A stretch of 57,062 nt of DNA, taken from positions 1-57,062 of the forward strand of contig JAUIIJ010000033.1 of assembly GCA_030431825.1 (NCBI GenBank). The letters run 5' to 3'. Source of the stretch: Alphaproteobacteria bacterium. Its GTDB lineage: Bacteria; Pseudomonadota; Alphaproteobacteria; Rhodobacterales; Rhodobacteraceae. The position numbers and the translations under genes are program-made. The notes beneath the pieces are model-generated. The model searched no databases. It worked only from the letters and a program-made list of their open reading frames with translations, and was not told the DNA's origin. Positions 51,585-57,062 of the stretch are shown piece by piece; position 1 is the stretch's first letter; the number at the start of each line of letters is the position of its first letter.

Positions 51585-52532
51585 TCAGTCCCGCGCCTTG
51601 ACACCGGGCAGCACGCACAGCATCTCGAACAGGATATTGGCGGCAAGCACCGCGGTCGCGCCGGTCGGATCATAGGGCGGCGAGACTTCGACAAGGTCGC
51701 AGCCGACGATATTCAGCCCGGCAAGGCCGCGGACCAACTCGATCCCCTGGTGCGAGGTCAACCCGCCCGGTTCCGCGGTTCCGGTGCCCGGCGCATAGGC
51801 CGGGTCGAAACTGTCGATGTCGAAGGTGACGTAGACCGGCCCATCGCCCATCTGGGCGCGGACTTCCTCCATGAGGGGGGCGAGCGATTTGTACCAGATC
51901 TCTTCGGCCTGAACCACGCGCCAGCCCTGCTCGCGGGGCCAGTCGAAATCGCCGGATTCGTAGCCCGTGGCGCGCAAACCGATCTGGCAGACGCGCGACG
52001 GGTCGAGCAGCCGGTCCTCGTGCGAGCGTCGGAACGGGGTGCCATGCGCGATTTTTTCGCCGAACATCAGGTCGTTGATATCCGCGTGGGCGTCGACATG
52101 GATCAATCCGACCGGGCCGTGTTTCGCGGCAATCGCCTTGAGCACCGGGTAGCTGAGCGTATGGTCGCCGCCGAGCGTCAGCGGGATCACGTCGTGGCGC
52201 AGGATCTCGTTGTAACTTTCCTCGATGATCCCGACCGAGCGTTTCAGGTCGAACGTATCGATGGCGATATCGCCGATATCGGCCACTTGCAGCGAGTCGA
52301 AGGGCGAAACCCTGGTCCACATGTTGTAGGGGCGGATCATGGCGCTCTCCGCCCGGATGTGGCGCGGACCGAACCGCGTTCCCGAGCGGTGAGAGGTGCC
52401 GATATCCATCGGGATGCCGACGAAACAGGCATCCAATCCTTCGGCCGTTTCCCGATGCGGCAGCCGCATCATCGTGTTCAGCCCGCCAAAGCGGGGCATT
52501 TCATTTCCGCCAAGCGGTTGGTTGAATGCCAT
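51585..52532 (-). CDS. speB: agmatinase/guanidinobutyrase family ureohydrolase
   Basis: A 315-residue manganese enzyme of the arginase superfamily. Metal ligands are seen in LTLGGDHTLSYP, HVDAHADINDL and VTFDIDSFDPAYAPGTGT. SHRSGTRFGPRHIRAES is the SpeB opening. It would release urea from agmatine or a related guanidino compound to give putrescine or an amino acid. Substrate specificity cannot be told by eye, and guanidinobutyrase or other activity is possible. The cupin gene lies 46 bp upstream on the same strand. Confidence 0.9.
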   Translation of the reverse strand: MAFNQPLGGNEMPRFGGLNTMMRLPHRETAEGLDACFVGIPMDIGTSHRSGTRFGPRHIRAESAMIRPYNMWTRVSPFDSLQVADIGDIAIDTFDLKRSVGIIEESYNEILRHDVIPLTLGGDHTLSYPVLKAIAAKHGPVGLIHVDAHADINDLMFGEKIAHGTPFRRSHEDRLLDPSRVCQIGLRATGYESGDFDWPREQGWRVVQAEEIWYKSLAPLMEEVRAQMGDGPVYVTFDIDSFDPAYAPGTGTAEPGGLTSHQGIELVRGLAGLNIVGCDLVEVSPPYDPTGATAVLAANILFEMLCVLPGVKARD

Positions 52533-52578
52533 GTCGATCTCCCGATTTGTCCGTTACCTGTCGTGCCGTATCCCGACA

Positions 52579-52944
52579 TCACCCCATGTAGAGAGCATAA
52601 TACTTGCGCATGGTCTCGACGACCCGGAAGGTGCCCCTGAACCCTTTCGGAACAAAATAGCTGTCCCCGGCCGAGAAGGTGAACACGTTGCCATTCTCGT
52701 CGGTCAGCGCAACCTTGCCGGACAGGACCTGGCAGAACTCATCGCCGGGATAGGCATCGAACACTTCGGCATAGGGTGTGCTTTCCCAGATGCCGACAAC
52801 GAACTTGCCGTCGCCGGAGTCCGAGATCACGGCACCCTGCTCTTGCGGTTTGCCGTCGATCACGGTTTCCGGTGGCACGACGGAACAGGGTTCCAGCCGA
52901 CGGTCGCCTGCGCCATCGGGGGTCATCTTGAGAACTGCAGTCAT
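52579..52944 (-). CDS. cupin-domain protein (DUF861 type)
   Basis: A 121-residue single cupin from ATG 52944, about 10 bases after AAGGAG; an ATG at 52953 is too close to that site. The barrel has FDAYPGDEFCQVLSGKVALTDENG and FSAGDSYFVPKGFRGTFRV, the two cupin motifs, but few His ligands are present (Glu72/Cys74 region instead). Members occur beside amino acid and polyamine catabolism genes. It is upstream of speB and divergent from the LysR gene, so it is probably in the LysR-controlled unit. Confidence 0.85.
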   Translation of the reverse strand: MTAVLKMTPDGAGDRRLEPCSVVPPETVIDGKPQEQGAVISDSGDGKFVVGIWESTPYAEVFDAYPGDEFCQVLSGKVALTDENGNVFTFSAGDSYFVPKGFRGTFRVVETMRKYYALYMG

Positions 52945-53055
52945 CGGTATCATGCTCCTTTTCAGCGTGTCGCGTCGGTGGAAAGCCCGGCCGCCCTGAC
53001 GCTCTTGATTCCATCTGCAACGGGTTAAAGAGCTTGCCTGCCTGCTAAAATCATG

Positions 53056-53071
53056 AATGCAATGAGGCATT
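53056..53071. promoter_or_regulatory. inverted repeat, candidate LysR operator
   Basis: AATGC and GCATT are separated by AATGAG, 26 bp upstream of the LysR start, in the region divergent from the cupin gene. The spacing suits a LysR-type half-site pair. The arms are short, so this is tentative. Confidence 0.35.
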
Positions 53072-53097
53072 GGCGCGATAAAAATAGCGGTGAACCC

Positions 53098-54030
53098 ATG
53101 CTGAACCAGGTCAGGGACGCGGATATCCACCTTCTCAGGGTGTTCGTGGCGGTTGCGGAATGTGGTGGGTTCGCGGCGGCGCAGGATCGTCTGAACGTTG
53201 CCGCATCAACCATCAGCACACAGATCTCGAATCTGGAAACGCGGCTGGGTTTTCGACTGTGCGCGCGCGGCCGGGCGGGATTTTCGCTGACGAACCAGGG
53301 CGAAATTGTGCTGACCTCGACCTACAAGCTGCTGCGCGACCTGGGAGAATTCGTCAACACGATCGAAGCCACGCAGGATGATCTGGTGGGGTCGGTCCGG
53401 ATCTTCCTGATCGACAATATCCTGTCACATCCGGGCTGCCGGTTTTCCACGGCCATGGCCTGTCTGCGGCGCGAAAACCCCTATTTGCAACTGGAAGTCC
53501 GACAGATGGCGCCGGGTCGGATCGAGACCGCTCTGCTGAAGCGGGAAACCGATCTGGCCTTGGGCTGGTTCAATTCGTTGACCCCCAGCTTGCGCTATGA
53601 ACTGCTGTTTCACGAACGGCATCAGGTCTATTGCGGCGCCGACAACCCGCTGTTTGCGCGTGCGCCACATGACATTGCCCCGGACGAACTCGAAAGGGCG
53701 GATTGGGTTGCGCGGGCCTATGAATTGCCGCAGACGATCCATTTTGCCCATCCGCCCGTGGCGTCGGCGGTGTCGCATTACATGGAAGGGGTCGCGCATT
53801 TCGTGCTGGCCGGGACGCATATCGGCTATCTGCCAGAACATCTTGCGGCGCCCTGGGTTGCGTGTGACCGGATGCGGGCCATTCATCCGGAAACCTATTT
53901 CTACGAATTGCCGATGAGCCTTGCGGCGCGGGACGACACCGCCAGCGAACGTCGCGTGCAGGCGGTGCGCGACGCCATCTGTGCCGCGCATCCGGACCCT
54001 GTTCAGGACAGCGGAAAGCCCATCGCCTGA
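53098..54030 (+). CDS. LysR-family transcriptional regulator
   Basis: A 310-residue regulator from ATG 53098. The winged helix-turn-helix is at about 5-65 (LLRVFVAVAECGGFAAAQDRLNVAASTISTQISNLE). The effector domain follows from about residue 95. Divergent transcription from the cupin-speB unit is the usual LysR arrangement, so polyamine or guanidino compounds may be the inducer. Its last 28 bp overlap the 3' end of the minus-strand oxidase gene. Confidence 0.9.
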   Translation: MLNQVRDADIHLLRVFVAVAECGGFAAAQDRLNVAASTISTQISNLETRLGFRLCARGRAGFSLTNQGEIVLTSTYKLLRDLGEFVNTIEATQDDLVGSVRIFLIDNILSHPGCRFSTAMACLRRENPYLQLEVRQMAPGRIETALLKRETDLALGWFNSLTPSLRYELLFHERHQVYCGADNPLFARAPHDIAPDELERADWVARAYELPQTIHFAHPPVASAVSHYMEGVAHFVLAGTHIGYLPEHLAAPWVACDRMRAIHPETYFYELPMSLAARDDTASERRVQAVRDAICAAHPDPVQDSGKPIA

Positions 54031-55400
54031 ACAAGTTTCAGCCAGCCGTGCCGCCAGCCACCCTTTTCGTCGGCGGTGTCCAGCGCATAGAGCGTGATCC
54101 TGGAGCCGATCCATCGCAACGGTTCGGGCAGGATCGTGTTGGGCATCGACGTGGCGAAATCCATCCCGAGTTCGGGAAGGTCTGCCCCGTCCAGTTTCGC
54201 AAGCCCCAGCCGCGCGCCGAACCGGCTGGTCGAGATGCCAAACCCCGAATAGCCACCGGCCCAGACCATATCGCCATCCATGTAGTCCTGAAAATGCACC
54301 GCCATCCGTGTGGTCAGCGCAATCGGGCCAGACCAGGCATGGGTGAACCTGATGTCGTCCAGCTGGGGAAAGGTTCGGTTGAACGCATCCGCCAGCCTCA
54401 GATACGGATCAACCACCCGCTCGCCCGCCGGATCCGTATTGTTGGTGCCGTCGTAATAATAGGTCAGCCGCCCGCCAAACGTGATGCGGTTGTCCTTGGT
54501 CATCCGCATGTAGTTGAGCTGGGTCCGGGTATCATAAATTCCCTGCCGGTTGGTCCAGCCGATCCTGCCGAGTTGCTCGTCACTCAGTGGTTCGGTGGCG
54601 ATGATGCGGTCCCGAATGCCGGCAACGCGTTTCTTGATGTGCTTGTGACCCGCGGCAAAGGCGTTGGTGCCCAGCAGGATCTTGTGGGCCTTGATCGTAC
54701 CGTCATGGGTCGTGACCCTGAGCACACCGTTTTCACGTTCGATCTTTTCCATCGGGGTCATTTCATGCAACCGCACGCCAAGGCTCAGCGCCGCCCGTTT
54801 CAGCCCCCAGGCCAGCAGCGCGGGATGCACGGTGCCGCTCAGGTCCTTGCTCCAGCAGCCCCCGGAGAAGATCGGTGAGTTGATCTGTGCCTGAACGGCC
54901 GACTTGTCGAGCAGTTCCACGTTGTGACCGTATTTCCGGTGCAGGTCGTGCTCGGCCTGAACGTCGGGCAGCGCGCGATCGCCGATCGCCACGGTCAATT
55001 CGCCGCCCCACGTGTTGTGGGCGTCTATCTCGTGTCGTTCGAGCGTGTCGAGAAAGCCGCGCATGTTCTCCTGTCCGAGCCGCTCGAGTTCGGCGATGTC
55101 GTTGGGAAACAGCCGTTCGGCGTTGTGCAGCCCGTGCATGATCGATGTCGACACCACGCCGCCGGGGCGGCCCGACGCGCCATAGGCGACCTTGCCCGCC
55201 TCGATCAGCATCACGTCGCGATCCGGATCGGCCTCCTTGGCCTGTATCGCAGCCCAGAGGCCGGTGAAACCGCCGCCAACAATCAACAGGTCTGCCGATG
55301 TATGGCCGATATGCTGCGGTCTCACCTCGGGGGCGGCGTCATTGTCGAGCCAGAACGGGAAGAACGTCACATCTTTCAGGGCGCCGGTTGCAAAACTCAT
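54003..55400 (-). CDS. FAD-dependent oxidoreductase, PuuB/OrdL-like
   Basis: A 465-residue DAO-family flavoprotein from ATG 55400 with GAGAGAAA upstream. The FAD-binding motif is ADLLIVGGGFTGLWAAIQAKE, followed by VMLIEAGKVAYGASGRPGGVVS and a C-terminal GYSGFGISTSRFGARL. It resembles gamma-glutamylputrescine oxidase and related amine oxidases. The speB, cupin, LysR and SSS genes around it support polyamine degradation. The substrate is not certain. Its start is divergent from the SSS transporter across 480 bp. Confidence 0.88.
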   Translation of the reverse strand: MSFATGALKDVTFFPFWLDNDAAPEVRPQHIGHTSADLLIVGGGFTGLWAAIQAKEADPDRDVMLIEAGKVAYGASGRPGGVVSTSIMHGLHNAERLFPNDIAELERLGQENMRGFLDTLERHEIDAHNTWGGELTVAIGDRALPDVQAEHDLHRKYGHNVELLDKSAVQAQINSPIFSGGCWSKDLSGTVHPALLAWGLKRAALSLGVRLHEMTPMEKIERENGVLRVTTHDGTIKAHKILLGTNAFAAGHKHIKKRVAGIRDRIIATEPLSDEQLGRIGWTNRQGIYDTRTQLNYMRMTKDNRITFGGRLTYYYDGTNNTDPAGERVVDPYLRLADAFNRTFPQLDDIRFTHAWSGPIALTTRMAVHFQDYMDGDMVWAGGYSGFGISTSRFGARLGLAKLDGADLPELGMDFATSMPNTILPEPLRWIGSRITLYALDTADEKGGWRHGWLKLVQAMGFPLS

Positions 55401-55880
55401 CGTTTCTCTCACATCTGATCTCGTTTCCCGCATCCTGCCGGTCTGGCCGCCCGGCTAAAATAACCACCCGCCTATGCGTTACCGCGAGGATTGTCGGGGT
55501 TTCTCTGGCATAGCGGATGGTCGGTGCCGTTTTCCACGACAACCATCGTAGCAACACGATGAAGCTTCGTCATTCTTCCCGCGCGGGTCGCCGGGCACGG
55601 TCCGGTCGGACGCAAACGGGACAGCGGACATGGCCGAGGCTCTGCAGGAACGAGAGAACACCGTCCTCGCAATCGGTCAGTGGACAACCGGGCGCGGGGC
55701 CGGGCGCAGCCTGCGTTGCGGTCCCGGGCGGGCGGTTGAAAGGGCCTTTGCAGTAACTTCGAGAATCGTCGGTGTAACAATCCCTGACTTCGTAATTCGT
55801 CGTCACGATGCAGCAATGCACATTCGCACCGTCGATGGGCGGGCCGAGGGCGATGCCCGAATGCGCTAGGGAGTGTAAGC
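55401..55880. other. 480 bp spacer between divergent oxidase and SSS genes
   Basis: No convincing gene was seen; frames here lack ribosome sites and have Arg/Pro/Ser-rich translations. The region must hold the promoters of both divergent genes. It is unusually long for this window, where most spacers are under 150 bp, so a leader, small RNA or several regulator sites are possible. I could not identify one. Confidence 0.45.
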
Positions 55881-57062
55881 ATGCAACAGACTTACGAATA
55901 CGGGAGCTGGGTGATCGGAGGGCTCGGTATCTACATGATGATCCTGCTGGCTGTCGGATGGTGGGCATCCAGACGGGTGACCGACGAGGCCGATTTTCTT
56001 GTCGCCGGACGTCGTCTGGGCCTGCCGCTGATGGTTGGTGCGCTCGTGGCAACATGGTTCGGAGCCGGAACCACGATGGGAGCGTCCGGAGCCACCTATC
56101 TTTTCGGGGTGCAGGGGGTGGTTTTCGACCCGTTCGGGGCGGCCCTGTGTCTTGTCCTGCTGGGTGTGTTCTTTGCACGTGTCGTCCGGCGTTCGAAATT
56201 CATGACCCTCGTCGATTTCTTCGAAAGCCGCTACAACAGCAAGGTCGCGGGGCTTTCGGCCTTTGTCATGCTGGTTGCCGAAATGGGCTGGATTGGCGCG
56301 CTTCTGGTCGGTTTCGGATCGATCATCACCTTCTTTACCGGTGTTTCGCTGGCCTGGGGTATCGGCATCTCGACGCTGGTTCTGATCGTCTACACGTTCA
56401 TGGGCGGGATGTACGCGGTCACCATGACCGACAGTGTCCAGATCGCGGTGGTCACCGTCTCGATGATGGCGATCTTTGTCATCGTGATGAGCCTGCCCGA
56501 AGTTGGCGGCTGGGATTATATCTTTGCCAATGATCCGTCGCACAACTGGATGGGGATCAACCAGTGGGATTTCCTCCCGACCTCCGAGGCGCGCGCGGAC
56601 GCGGAACTGGGCAATGCGGGTTTCAACTACTACACCGGTCACATGGGCTGGTTCTACTGGCTGACTGCGATCATGGCTGTTGGCGTCGGGTCGATCGCGG
56701 CACAGGACGTGAACCAGCGCCTGATGTCGGCGAAATCCGAGAATGTCGGAGTGGCGTCGGCCATCGTGTCGGGCGTGGTCTATATCATCCTTGGCATGAT
56801 CCCGGTGATCCTCGGAGTCGCGGCGTTCAAGCTCTATCCCGATCTCGAGTTCGACGTGGTGCAGAACCAGATGTTGCTGGTGATGGCGGCCGATTACCTG
56901 CCCGCCGGGCTGGTCGTCATCTTCGTCTGCGGCCTTGTCGCGGCGCTGATGTCGTCGGCTGCGGCGGCGACGCTCGCCGGTGCCTCGATCGTGGGTTATA
57001 ACGGCGGCAAGATGGTGAATCCGGATATCTCGGATGCGGACTCGTTGCGCTGGACCCGTATC
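55881..57062 (+). CDS. sodium:solute symporter family transporter, N-terminal part
   Basis: A 394-codon fragment that continues beyond the window, starting at ATG 55881 after AGGGAG. It is very hydrophobic with at least ten membrane segments so far. EADFLVAGRRLGLPLMVGALVATWFGAGTTMG and VYTFMGGMYAVTMTDSVQ are the SSS (solute:sodium symporter) signatures. Position beside speB and a PuuB-like oxidase suggests uptake of a polyamine or related amine. Family members also carry urea, pantothenate, proline or acetate, so this is inference. Confidence 0.88.
   Translation, partial: MQQTYEYGSWVIGGLGIYMMILLAVGWWASRRVTDEADFLVAGRRLGLPLMVGALVATWFGAGTTMGASGATYLFGVQGVVFDPFGAALCLVLLGVFFARVVRRSKFMTLVDFFESRYNSKVAGLSAFVMLVAEMGWIGALLVGFGSIITFFTGVSLAWGIGISTLVLIVYTFMGGMYAVTMTDSVQIAVVTVSMMAIFVIVMSLPEVGGWDYIFANDPSHNWMGINQWDFLPTSEARADAELGNAGFNYYTGHMGWFYWLTAIMAVGVGSIAAQDVNQRLMSAKSENVGVASAIVSGVVYIILGMIPVILGVAAFKLYPDLEFDVVQNQMLLVMAADYLPAGLVVIFVCGLVAALMSSAAAATLAGASIVGYNGGKMVNPDISDADSLRWTRI

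Noticed and set aside
55517..55869. Small genes in the 55401-55880 spacer
   Set aside because: Candidate frames lack ribosome sites, overlap each other on both strands and have Arg/Ser/Pro-rich translations.

Overview
The window is chromosomal DNA from an alphaproteobacterium, most likely a marine Rhodobacterales (Roseobacter-type) species. This rests on the high G+C content, the gene families present (a carnitine dehydrogenase-thioesterase fusion, the F1-ATPase zeta inhibitor/DUF1476, DctB/DctD, a divided methionine synthase, RNase E with a disordered insertion in S1 and a C-terminal GWW motif) and a GTTC-N7-GTTC LexA box of the alphaproteobacterial type. No plasmid, prophage, insertion sequence, rRNA or CRISPR array was seen. 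The gene at the left edge (TRAP permease) and the one at the right edge (sodium:solute symporter) are cut by the window.

Layout, left to right. 1-3.0 kb: end of a TRAP permease and a NitT/TauT-type ABC importer. 3.1-6.2 kb: metG and an MFS transporter on the minus strand. 6.4-11.0 kb: an aldo/keto reductase, then a carnitine catabolism locus (GlxA-type regulator, BKACE enzyme, dehydrogenase-thioesterase fusion). 11.2-15.3 kb: XRE regulator and divergent fatty-acid desaturase, EamA transporter, NUDIX hydrolase, DUF983. 15.5-17.5 kb: a four-gene operon of EF-hand protein, ECF sigma factor, small one-TM protein and CnrX/Spy-like periplasmic sensor. 17.6-21 kb: a small ORF, a CAU tRNA, purM-purN and rnd. 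21.2-27.3 kb: sufE, two lipoproteins, and a methionine/cobalamin neighbourhood (DUF1638, corrinoid protein, homocysteine methyltransferase) that surrounds a probably SOS-controlled radical SAM gene. 27.6-29.8 kb: zeta inhibitor and purC-purS-purQ. 29.8-36.3 kb: dctB-dctD and rne. 36.5-41.9 kb: TusA-like protein, ccdA, a membrane hydrolase with a cytochrome P450, trmJ. 42-47 kb: ctaA, M32 carboxypeptidase, aspartate aminotransferase, XRE regulator-sdhE, a MarR/LdtR-type regulator. 47.5-51.4 kb: phosphatase-like protein, GST, both saccharopine dehydrogenases, DUF3775. 51.6-57 kb: a probable polyamine/guanidino compound locus (agmatinase family, cupin, LysR, PuuB-like oxidase, SSS transporter).

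Most of the content is core metabolism. The observations most worth following are: (i) a spore-photoproduct-lyase-like radical SAM protein with a LexA box inside its predicted promoter, a probably leaderless message, and a C-terminal QLSLF sequence that matches the beta-clamp-binding motif; (ii) a CnrYXH-like ECF operon whose first gene encodes a secreted four-EF-hand protein; (iii) a DctD homologue without the GAFTGA sigma-54 contact loop and with altered Walker B; and (iv) two families of palindromic intergenic repeats, each present twice and always between convergent genes, one copy of which supplies the stop codon of its neighbour. All functional statements rest on reading motifs and family resemblance by eye; no database search was possible.
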